64,000 nt of DNA from Patella vulgata (taxonomy: Eukaryota > Mollusca > Gastropoda > Patellidae): positions 46,549,501-46,613,500 of the forward strand of contig NC_065886.2 of assembly GCF_932274485.2 (NCBI RefSeq), given 5' to 3'. Position numbers and translations under genes: made by a program. The notes under the pieces are model-generated. The model had not been told where the DNA came from. It made no database searches and worked only from the letters and a program-made list of their open reading frames with translations. Of the stretch, positions 31,305 to 43,300 are shown piece after piece. Each line of letters begins with the position of its first letter. Positions within the stretch are counted from its first letter, which is position 1.

Positions 31305-34300
31305 CTGAAAAATACAATATCAAGTATAAATATACATGATGATATTAAATTAAGGAGGGGGAGGATAGATGGCCGAATAGTTAACGCCTGTGCGCTGTAT
31401 CATAAGGTCTGTCATTGAGTCAAGTGGCGTGGTTTTGATATCCCCCGGTTGTACGTGACAAGGAGCAGGGTCACCTGTTCAACCTTATGGGTTTTCTCTG
31501 GGTTCTTCGGTTTCCTCCCACTGCTGAAGACCCCTACTCACAAGCAACTCATTGAAATAAAATAAAAATTGAACCCAATGTTAGTCCCAGACTGACCTAG
31601 TTTGTATTCAGATTTCTGTAAATAGTGAATATATTGCATCAAGATATTTTCCTTTATCTGTTCATTTTTGAATATTAGTTCATGTCACTCAATTATCATT
31701 ATTAATTTCAATTAGGAGACAAATTCAGTTAGTTTTAATTGACATTGGATAATGAATACCAAAATTCAGCTTGAATAGTGCTTCCTGTAAACCAACTGAA
31801 TCAATTAATCAAATATTTGTCTGAGCACTATAAATTAAAGTATAATTAATTTTTCTTACTTCATAAAAACTGTAATAATAATAACAACGAAGGGTTTGGG
31901 CACAAAGAAACTTTATTGATGCAAGGGAGATACAACAAAGTCCCAAAGTGTCCAAACTTTAAATAGACATATACAGTGCCGAGTTGCGGAGAGGGGTATA
32001 AGTATCTCTGGTAACAATTACTGGCCCAGTCACCTTGAATGTGGATCAGATCCGCGGGGATTGAAAGGTGAAAGAGGCCCCACCCCAACGAAAACTGTGT
32101 CCTGCATAGTCTGAAGGGTTGATACCCACCAAGGCGAGGGTGTGGCAGAGTTTGTTGGCAAAGATGGAGTATGTGAGTGGTTTAAGCACCCCTTGGCATA
32201 GTCAAAAGTTTGTGATGTATGAAGCTAAATTTACAATTTAAGTGGAAAATAAACATGTTTCAATGAATCTAGTTGGTTTCGATTTACAGAAATAAAAATC
32301 ACGAAAAACATTCAGCAAGTTTCAGCAAGATATCTGGTGTTGTCAAGGTAATCAGCCATTATTATATAACATATGGTCAACACAGACTATTATCAAAATC
32401 AAACTTTCTTTCACAGAGGTTACAAAGTTGAAATTCTTGTAAACAAAAATGGAGGAAATGGTATCAAATATCTAAGTTCAATATTGGTTTCCCGTTGTTA
32501 ATGACTGTTGATGACAGTTTTCGATTAACACTTGTGGAAGGACCTAACAATATAGGTAACCTATCAATAAGGACAGTGTATAAGCACAAACCATCACACT
32601 CTCTATCAGAGTTGGTCTTGATACTATTTAATTTAGAAAAACAAATGATGGGAAGGACCACGTATTGCCGTTACTAGTTATCTTTGATGTGGATAAATTT
32701 GTCCAGGATAGCGTACCGCCTAGTGGACTTGTCTTAAGATAACATTTACTAAGGGGACATTTTGTATTTGTCCAGGGTAAAACTTTGTCCAGTTCAAGTT
32801 AAGTAGTGTACATGTACTTGTCTTAGATAACATGGCCACTATAAACAATAGTTCTGGTGCCAACAAACTCTATACAATCATTAGATTACATGATTCAAGA
32901 TGTACCCAATTAAAAAAAACTTGACTTGTCCAGCATGTTATACGCCCACCAACAGCAAAGTTGTCCATACTTAATCTTAAAACTGTCAACAAATGACAGA
33001 ACAAGTTTTAAAATATATATCACAAAAGGTCTACTAAGCTTTAAAAGTAAAATTGTGAACAGAAAATATTGAGGAAAAATGTTTTTGAAATTTATGATCA
33101 TAAAATCTGGATATTCTATAGGGTTCTTCCTTTATGCCACAATACAATGAAACTAAATGAAATGGGTTTTAATGTTCTACTTTTTAACATCAACTGGGAT
33201 AATGAAGACATGGCTATGTGGTAAATTTTGTCCGTACAGTGGTTACAATGGTGCTACGGCCTACCTACAATTATTTTCAATTGCAACTGTTAAGGGATCT
33301 TTTATGTGGACGCCAACATGTACATAGGACTGTGGGTTTTTGTCCCATCCAAACGACGAGGCGCTGTTCTTGTGAGGCCCTCCATCCTGCACCACTGACA
33401 AGGGGAAACCACATTGGAACTTTCCTGACCAACACCATCATGACATATAGTGATATTAAAACAAGATGGGTTTTTTTTAAGAAGTTCTACTTACTGGATA
33501 TTCTGAGAAAATATTTCGTAGTTCTCCAGATTCATTTAATCGTTCTAATTCTTCAGCTCCCTGAGTGAAAAACAACAATCATCTTTATAATATTACATGA
33601 TAAACAAAACGAACATTCAATATAAACATCACTGTAAATATTACATATATATAGTTGTTATTCAAGATAAACTTTGTCTTAGGGTGGGTGGTGGTATTTT
33701 TATTTCAGTAAAAAAACCTACTCAAATCTTTAGCCCGATCCAAACAACTAGATTCGACCTGCTAAACCATGCAGGAGTACTGCTTACAAGGCCGACGAGG
33801 AAAGTTCATCTTGAGGATAGAAGGAATCAAAATAGAATCAACACTCTGTTTTAATTTGTATTAATGTCCTGTATAAAACATTATTCTATTAAGGCCTCCA
33901 AAATAATCATATATTAATTCTTAAATAATTAAAGCATCTGTTGACTTTTTGTGTGTGTGCGGGGGGGGGGGGGGGGGGGGGGGGAGGGGCACAGTGCCAA
34001 TGTTGGCATCCTTGCTTCCACATGTCTGTGAAACAGGGAAATTGTGTTGTCATTCAGATGGGACAGAAAAAGGAGGTCACATGTACACATTGGCTTGCAT
34101 GTACACCAACCCAGATATATGAAGAAAAGTAACTGGGCAAAATTTCCCTCATAGCACTCTGTATGGCCTCCTCCTACCTTCATTAGCCAAGTTTAAACGA
34201 CATTCCATTTCAGTTCTTGGAATATATGAAATGATAAAATCCACATTAATATGTTGACAAGCTATTAATGTCATAACTGTATTATTATAAAGTTTATTAT

Positions 34301-37300
34301 GATATATTAACCAGTTAGACAGTATTTCACATAATAACCACCTCAGGCGCAGTAAATTTGTTCATAAAAAGTCAGCCATTATTACAAAAAAAATGAAACC
34401 CCCAAAATTGTATTTCTTTACTTCTATTGCATTCTTGTTTTATGCTTAAAGGGGATATAGCACTAATCTTTACAACCTTAAAATAGATGAAAATGGTTCT
34501 AAAAGCAAGAGAGAGAGAGAGGAATGGGGTTTAATGTCCCCTCGACACAAACTAGGTCACATCGGGACTAACATACATGTACGGTTCAACTTTATCTCAA
34601 TTCCCTTCGCCTAGGGGTCGTTATAGCAGTGGGAGGAAACCGGAGAAAACACAGCCTACTCCTTGTCACGTACAACCGGGGAATCAAAACCATGTCAATT
34701 GACTCAATGACAGACCTTATTATACTGCACACACATATGCTAACCATTTGCCATCCCCCCCACCCACCTAAAACCCTGGGTCTAAAAGCACACATTAATG
34801 TAATATATTAAGTCATTTATATCCAGCTTTTAGTAATTTCTAATCAATTATATTGGATGAAATACTTGAACAGTCCATTTGACACATATTTATTTTTATT
34901 ATTTTGTTGTTTTGTCTTGTGGGATATGTTGTATACTGATTTTAATGTTCATTGTGTTTTAAATATTGGATATTAGGATCCCATATTTCCACGGTAAGAT
35001 GACATCAATATTAATTGAAATGGATCAATATTGAATTTGAATTCTAATTTGTGTTTTTAATTTCAAATATTATGGTAAATAATGAGTTAAAAGTTTAGCT
35101 CCTTTAAGCATGTAGAATTATTGAATTATATGAGGGAAAGGTATTATAATTCTTATAAATATGTACTAGTGAGTGCTTAGCTGGGCGTTTCTCATATCAA
35201 ATACACTATTTGATTTCTAAATGTTATTTACAGTACATCTAAGGGGAGTTGGATGGCCGAATGGTTAGTGCGCGTTGTATCATAAGGTCTGTCGCGTGGT
35301 TTTGATTCTCCGGTTGTACGTGACAAACAGTAGATTTTCGTGGATTTTCTCTGGGACCTCTGGTTTCCTCCCACTGTTAAAGACCCCTACGCACAAGCGA
35401 ATTATTGAAATAAAAGTGAACCATATGTAAGTCTCTCTCTATTTACATCTAAATTACATGGAGAAAAAGCATTTTATTCAAGTTTTCGAAAGAAAATATT
35501 TTTATAAAATTTGGCTTTACGAGCTAAATTTCAAACATTTCCAAAATTACAATCCTTTTCCACATTGATATAAGAGGAATGTTATTTTTTTCCCCCGTAT
35601 GCAAACAAAATGAAACAATCCAGATTTCTTTGTAATAATGACACACACTTAAGATACTGGCAACAGATTCAGTTGGAGATTTTATATCAAAGAAACCAAT
35701 TGCCTGACTAACGATATATTTCAATTATTCAAGGCATCAGCTGGAAATGTATAAATAGAATGATATAAATTATTTACCCCTAGTAGTATTCCATCAGCGA
35801 AAACTTGTGGAACACGAATACCGTTTGTGTTCAATCTTTCCTGAAGTTCTCGTTGATTATCTTTACTCATGTACAGATCCTTTTCCTCGTAACGGACCAT
35901 GTTTGTTTGTAGAATATTTCGCACAATTTTACATTTCTCGTGAGTTTCTCTAACCACTGACATACTAGTTGTATATATGACTATTCTATCTTTCTCTAAC
36001 AAACAGTAATTTCTCTGTAAAGATCAATACAATAAAAACATCAATTAAACTAGAATATCATATCAATAGAGTGGGGTGATTATCTTGTGTGGAATTCAGA
36101 TTTATATGTTGACTTATCTCTATTATATGTAAAGTACATATGTTCAACTGTATCCATACACCAGCCTGGAAATAAGATACTTGTCCCAGACAACGTCAAA
36201 GTTAAATTCAGGTTGTATCAGGTACAGTTACTCTCTAGGTAGTATTGAGTAAATCGTCCCACCTCTAGTACCTGTCATTTTGTCCTGCACAGATTTGTCT
36301 ATTTATGGTGATTCAATGATATCTTTAATACTGGTTTAAAATATCAGGGACTATTCGATTAGGTGTCTGACAGGTACCACAAAAAGCAGTCTTTCTAACT
36401 TGTACATACAGCTTTTTTTACCTGGTATTAGGTTTCTCACTGTAAATCATACCTAACGTTATATCTGTAATCATTGTACCACAGCGATTACCATGGTAAT
36501 TGTAATCATTGTACCAAACATGGGATCATTGTACCACAGGACTACTATGGTAGCTATGATCATTATACAACAGGATTACCATGGTAACATCTTTATGAAT
36601 TATGAAATTTGATCATGAGATATTTAATGGTTATATTTATGTACAAAATAATTTATGTTACAGTTAGCTAATCACAAATTTAAAATTAACAAACATGATG
36701 CTCTTAATAAAGTATGTTCTAGCAAATGTGATTTATACAATGATAATATTAACTGTAATTACCACTTGTCATCAAATATAAATAATACACAAATATAAAT
36801 AGGATGTTTGACAACATTAACATGCTCATGTTGTAGATCTCGTATAAAAATTTATAAAAACATAAACTGAGTAATACATAAAACAAGTCAATCAGGAATT
36901 AAAATATGCGAGAACACGTTATATACCAAAATAAAGATGTAACAGACAAGAGTTTTTTATTATAATATTCATATGACATGCTGTTTTCTTTACTATGTGA
37001 AAGTATTTCTGTGTTTAGAATAAAAAATAAATGATTATCACTTGTTTAGTGGTGTAGCCAGGATTTACCACAGAGTGGTCGCAGTCCACATGCAAATCTC
37101 ACTTTTTCAAATTAATGTCATCTGGAGGTGACATGTGCTTTAATCAAGTCTAGTACAAATTTCATCCATAGAATCGTTACCAAGCTTTTATACTTTGCTC
37201 TTAGAGTATTTTATTGTTGCATATTAGGATACATGGATTATACTAAATAGTTGGTTGTCATGAGGCAGGGTATGACTATAGTTATACTTTCATTCAGATT

Positions 37301-40300
37301 TTTTCATAGATTTATGTGCAGTAATCAATTAGATTGGTTTTATATTTTATTATTTGAAATAAAAACAGGTCATGCATCTCTTTTGAAGTGACACCAGAAT
37401 ATTATTTCAATATGGCCTTATAATGTATCTAACCACACCTTAAAATTTGACATATACATGTATATATATATATATATGTGTATAGATCATCTTGGTTTGT
37501 ACAGAAAGGTAGTATGTTAAAACCCTATTTCATAGATCCATATAATAGAGAGTTGAGTATTTTAATCTTCTTTCTAATTGTTATCCTTTTCCATTATATC
37601 AACATGATAGTACATAATCCAAAATACATTAAATTGAATTAAAACTTCTTCAATGTTACAAGAAGAAAAATGGGAGTTGTAGGAGATCCGGGGTTTGATC
37701 CTAGGGTTGGTTGAGAAAGTTCCCTGGTATTTTCCAGCACGTTTTCCCCTTGTCTGTTGGTGCAGGCGGGAGTACCTGACAACGACAGTGTCTAGTCGTT
37801 CTATTGGGACGAAAAATTGAGGTCCTGTGTACTTGTAATAGAACCATTGACAAGTGGAATTTGAAATAAGAACAGACCGTAGCGCCACTGTCCGGGCAAA
37901 ATTTACAGAATAGAACACGTATGTTGTACACAAGTCTTCATTAGCCCAGTTTCATACAAAACAAATATTCAATTCTTTAAATTATATCTATAAGAGGGGC
38001 TCACAATCCAAAATTTTGATAGCCAGTCAACTTATGGGTTTGGGGATTTTTTTTGTTTATGCAAGATTGGATCAAACCAGAAATTCTAGTTTCAATTTAG
38101 ATATCAATTTTTTAATTCTGTGACAGATATATTACACAGTCTGTCATCAACTTTATTTTCAGTCATTTTGGACTGAAATATACAATAAAAAGGACCCTAT
38201 AACAATTTTTCCAATAAGCAGTTTTACTGATAAACCTAAATACATTTATAAGTCATAGTATCATCGCATATTTCGGGAAAGGAAAAAAGTGAAAACACAA
38301 TACTTCAGACTAACATATGGTTTATTGTTTTTCTATGGTGGTATGTATATTGCTAGGGAAGGACAGTTTTCTCCAACAGCAGGGTTTCCACCTAGACCCT
38401 TCATCAAATTCTGTCAAGTGGTTTTTGTGGATACACAATTGTATACAGCTAGATGGACCTTGGTTTTTTTTTTGTGGCTAGCCCAATTACTGATAGTCCC
38501 AGTCCCAGCATTTTTTTAGGACTACTACAGTAAATTAATATGTTACGAATATTAATACATATTTATCAGAAATTATTGTATTATAGTTCTAGTAGATTGG
38601 TATAATATCTAAATGGGTTACAGTGAGATATGATTTCAATCAGTAATTTAAAACTTGTTGCATGTGTATATATGTTTATTATCAGTACCGGTAAATAAAA
38701 TATCTATATATTATTGTACATCTATATAAAGTGAAATATGTATATGTACATCTATATTAAACATACATTATGCAAGAGCTAAATCTGCCTATTACAAGTC
38801 ATTCTTTAGGTTTCAGATGTTATAGAAATTATCAATTAAACCCTTATTTACATGACAAGCTCAAAATCAACTCTGTAGACCCTCGGATGGCTTGGATACA
38901 GCTTGGATTTAAACAGTCGTCCATTTAAAATTAAGAAAGGCCTACAAAGCGAGGGTACCATAGCCATTGAGAATGTTACTTGATAATCAAGAATATGTGG
39001 GTGGAGTTATCGTCTATCAATCAAATGATCGACAATTCTCATATTGCCTATTTCTAGTCCAAACTTCCAACAGTAACACCTCCGTTCAGAATAAAGTAAT
39101 TGGACTGAAATTTTCAATATTTTCTTTTGTTATCATCTATTTTTGAATTATTATAGCAAGAATGGCCAACTCTTTATTAAACTCTTAACTAATCCATCTT
39201 TTAAGTGAAATATGTATACCTGTAGATACATTTACATCTATATTAAGTGAAATATGTACATCTATATTAAGTGAAATATGTACATCTATATCATGTGAAA
39301 TACGTACATCTATATTAAGTGAAATATGTACATCTATATTAAGTGTAATACATACATCTATATTAAGTGAAATATGTACATCTATATCATGTGAAATACA
39401 TACATCTATATTAAGTGAAATATGTACATCTATATTAAGTGTAATACGTACATCTATATTAAGTGAAATATGTACATCTAGATCATGTGAAATACGTACA
39501 TCTATATTAAGTGAAATATGTACATCTATATTAAGTGAAATACGTATATACATGTAAATCTATATTAAGTGAAATACGTACATGTATATTAAGTGAAATA
39601 TGTATATACATCTATATTAAGTGAAAAAGTACATACATCTACATGTATATTAAAGTAGCTAAGTCTCTAACTAAGTATCATCCCGAATCTTCGACATTGA
39701 AAACACGAATAATTTATCAATTTAAATCAACGTTGATGTTGTGATCTTACCGGGAAAAGATGGGCTTCAGATATCCAATATTTAAGATAAAATAAACGTT
39801 TTACCATTGGTACACGAATCGTGTACCATAATGAGTTTCAGCACCATTCGTAACAAGGGACTCGAAGAACGGGGCTAGACATATTCCACAAGTCATGTCA
39901 AACAGTGACACCATCGGTGTAGACTGGAATAACCAGACGTTTGAGACTTCTGGCGTATTTCGCTAAACATAACTGATTTGAAATTAGAGTAAAAACAGAA
40001 ACGATTGAATGTAAATCAGTATATATACATTCATATTACATTATTATATGCGCTGCGACCCATTTGTGTCAGTTTCTAGGTCCCAAATATTAGCGATTTA
40101 GCTCCTTTAAGTGAAATACAGTAGATAAATGTGCACATTAGGATACATCTATTGTTACATCTATATTAACTATAAACAGTGTACATCCATCTATATAAAA
40201 CTTACCAACACATCCTCACCAATACTACCTGTCTAGAAAATAATTCATATAATTAGGGTTTCAAATAAAATGAAATTAAAGTTCACGGAAGAGAAAACTT

Positions 40301-43300
40301 GGTGCAAATAAAATTTTCTAAAGTCTAAACTGCACTGAGGCCACAGTTTCTCATATCTTTTTAATCCCCGATTAGAATCAATTTCGTTTCAAAGATGATG
40401 ACATATTAGGATTATCAATCTATAAATCAATTTTAAAGATACATTATGGGAGATTAGATAACGAGTTGGTAGTTCTCACTATGTTAAAATCTAGACAATG
40501 TAAAGGCAATTTGCTGAAAATTTCATTCAAATTGATCCACATACATGAACAGAGAATTAAGCAATTGAAATTTCTGCCTAGCTTCGATCATCATTACTAA
40601 AGTCAGTACAATAAACAGCATCGTCTTGATTATCCATTTAATTGTTAAATCGTGAAGGAAAGTTATGCAGTAAATCGGCTCATAATCCACTAGAGATCAG
40701 GGGCGGATTGGGCCATCGGGCCATCGGGCGATCGGGCCATCGCCCGAAGGGCTGGTCGGACAAAAAATGAAAAAAATAATTTTGTCCAATTCGTCTAAAA
40801 AACCTTTTTCTGCTGAACATTATATGGGAGGGGAGGGGGGTATTGGACCGGCCATGGAGTGATGATGATCATGTTGTATGTGGCCGATGGCTTTAACGGG
40901 CCGCCACGGAATCACTGGAGTCTGGAATTGGCTGGTATAATAGACTTTATGGACCGGGTGGGATTCACCCGACACTGTCGCCAGCAAATTTACTAATTAT
41001 TAAGTCATCTGCACCCTGTTTGTGGGGATACGCCAGAAACATCTGCCGCTGGTTCGTAACTCCAAAAAAATTCAATTTTAAGGCCTCGGCAAAATTTGAT
41101 TATAGCTGGTCTGCTGGCTGAATATGAGTGCGAGACGATTTCCTGAGGCTGGTGTTAAACATTCCTTGACATTTTTATTAACTCAATATTTTCAGAGATG
41201 AAATTATAGAATTGGGATGTCGGGAATGGTCTCAAATTCCGGGAAATGAAATGAAATGAAATGAGGTTTAACGTCCTACTGTTCTGCTCCTAAACAGGGC
41301 TAATGAAGACGGGACCGGGAAATGACCTCCCATTATAATCAGATATGCCACCAAATCGCATATTTGGGGTTCATTTTTCAAAATATTCCCGGGGCAAAGC
41401 CCCCGGATCCCCCCCCCTCCGGGCTCCGTGGGCAGTAAAAGGGGCCGCTCTGACATGGGAGCACGGGCCGGTTCCCCGCCCCAATCCGCCCCTGCTCGAG
41501 ATCGCAGGCTAGCGATGCCATCAAGAGTTGATTATGGTCTGGATAGGTTAATTAATGTCTAATTAATAATTTAAATAACATTTCAGGGCTAAAGAAAGAC
41601 CTGCAATAGACAGATTTAGCTCTTGCATAATGTATGCTTAAGTATTTTTATGCAAACAACACTTAATATGTATCCCTAATTACTGGGGGCGGGGTTAGGG
41701 TTTAATTCTTGACAATATCTAGGTTGTTTTGTGACACATAAATGACCGACAGGAAAATTGTCCAGTCGGTCAATTCCACTAGTGGTTACTTAAGCCATAT
41801 GGAGCACATGGACCACACACATATTGCCATACCATGGTTCAATATAAAAGCTGGTTTCAGTTTAAAGTGGGTGTCAATGTAACTCCAAAATAGCTTTATA
41901 AGAGAGTGTCAATGAAGCTTATTTATTGTTTGTATCTTCAACCATAGTGGGTAAAAAGCTTTGATTATTCATGTTTTATATCAAGTTTGTTATTAATTGC
42001 ATGCAAAGAGCCATTATATTGTTTTAAATTTGAATGAAGTTTTATAGAGAGTCCAGGTTTAAGTATAATACATGTACATATTTCATTACATATTATCCAT
42101 AGCTTAACATGTAATTACATTATCTAGTCCTGACTAGTGAGAAATTTTCATAACAACTGGAAAAATCCTTTTGGAGAACTACTTCAATAACAAGCGTAGC
42201 CATGCAAGATACACCCACATCTAACAAGAGATGGAGAGAGATCAAGCTAAAAATATAATATATGCCAATATCGAAAGGAGTCTGCCTATATACAAACAAA
42301 ATGTGAACATAGGCGTAGGAGATCAAAGTAATTCAGGGGGGCATAAGAGAAAATTGCCCGAAATCAATACCGTTTTTTCGGGCATACATATCATAAGAGA
42401 GCTTCGGGTATATTTTCGGGCATGCAGTGGACAAGAAAAAGACGAGAAAATACTTTTCGGGCAGTGTGGATCTCATAGAAATAAGTTAGTTATATTTTTT
42501 CTCTAAACGTTAATAGAAAAAAAAAAGGACGATAACAATATACATCCACATAAAAACCAGTAATGTAGTATAGATTCAACATGGAAGACTGGAAATAAGC
42601 CACCTGTCAAAGACAATGTCAGGCACAACTTCAGCAGTGTCTGACATTTTGTCAGGTACAACTTCAGCATTACTTCTAGGCCCACTAACATGCCAGAATG
42701 AAATTAAATATGGAGTTTAAAACAATAACAAGTACTTTCATGAACAAAAACCATCTGATCTATGTTAAAATAAACTATTTTAATCTGTAAGATATTTCAA
42801 ATTGTCATTTGTATGTGTCTTAGATAAATACAGCAATAACTTTGTTTTCTATAAGTCCACCCATTCCCTATGAAGGTTTCTATTAATATTTAGATGTGCT
42901 TAAAGGAGCTAAAACCTTAATAACTCAATATTAAAAACACAAATTACAATTCAATATTGGTCACTTTAAATCAATATTGATATTGTTATCTTGCCGTGAA
43001 AATATGGGACCTCAATTTATATACAGTATTTGAGACACAATGTAGTCGTGTACTCTATGGTTTTGAGCACCATTTGTAATTAACAAAGAAAAACATATCC
43101 ACAAGACAATGCAAAAGTAATTAATTATAAATGTATGGCTGATTCACAAATGACAAAATAACATTTACAAACATGTGTAGAATGGACTAGGCATATGAAC
43201 TGTTCATATATTTCACTGGGCATAATCAATTAAACATTACATTAAAAGTTTTAAAATATGAATGTAAAACACTTTATATAAAATTATATTACAATAATGT

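Larger units (their letters stand above)
31305..33494 (-). other. GRXCR1-like last intron
   Basis: 2.2-kb GT-AG intron holding a SINE-A (31354-31609), a tyrosine-recombinase element fossil (31880-32210) and a SINE-B (33155-33445). The stretch 32220-33150 shows nothing recognisable. Confidence 0.6.
33561..35777 (-). other. GRXCR1-like intron
   Basis: 2.2-kb GT-AG intron containing a G homopolymer (33961-33984), SINE-B-related DNA (34000-34215), a SINE-A on the minus strand (34508-34780), a reversed MITE-A fragment (34975-35107) and a short SINE-A (35243-35443). Confidence 0.6.
40433..41641 (-). mobile_element. MITE-B copy split by a hAT element
   Basis: Left part 40433-40697 ('ttaaagatacattatgggag'…), right part 41495-41641 (…'agctcttgcataatgtatgc' then ttaa). 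Removing the insert and one target copy leaves about 404 bp, the length of other MITE-B copies. The interruption falls between 'cataatccac' and 'gcaggctagcgatgcc', which are close neighbours in the copy at 49207-49616. Confidence 0.85.

Noticed and set aside
37060-37120. 'gtggtgtagccaggattta' resembling the start of a known transposon type
   Set aside because: Only one end-like word was seen; no inverted partner or target duplication found nearby.
39185-39553. 122-codon minus-strand frame with ISLNIDVH repeats
   Set aside because: Simple translation of the 24-bp minisatellite; the period is a multiple of three, so stops are avoided by default.
42231-42506. 91-codon + strand open frame
   Set aside because: Overlaps a CpG-rich TTTTCGGGCA repeat cluster; no recognisable domain or splice context.
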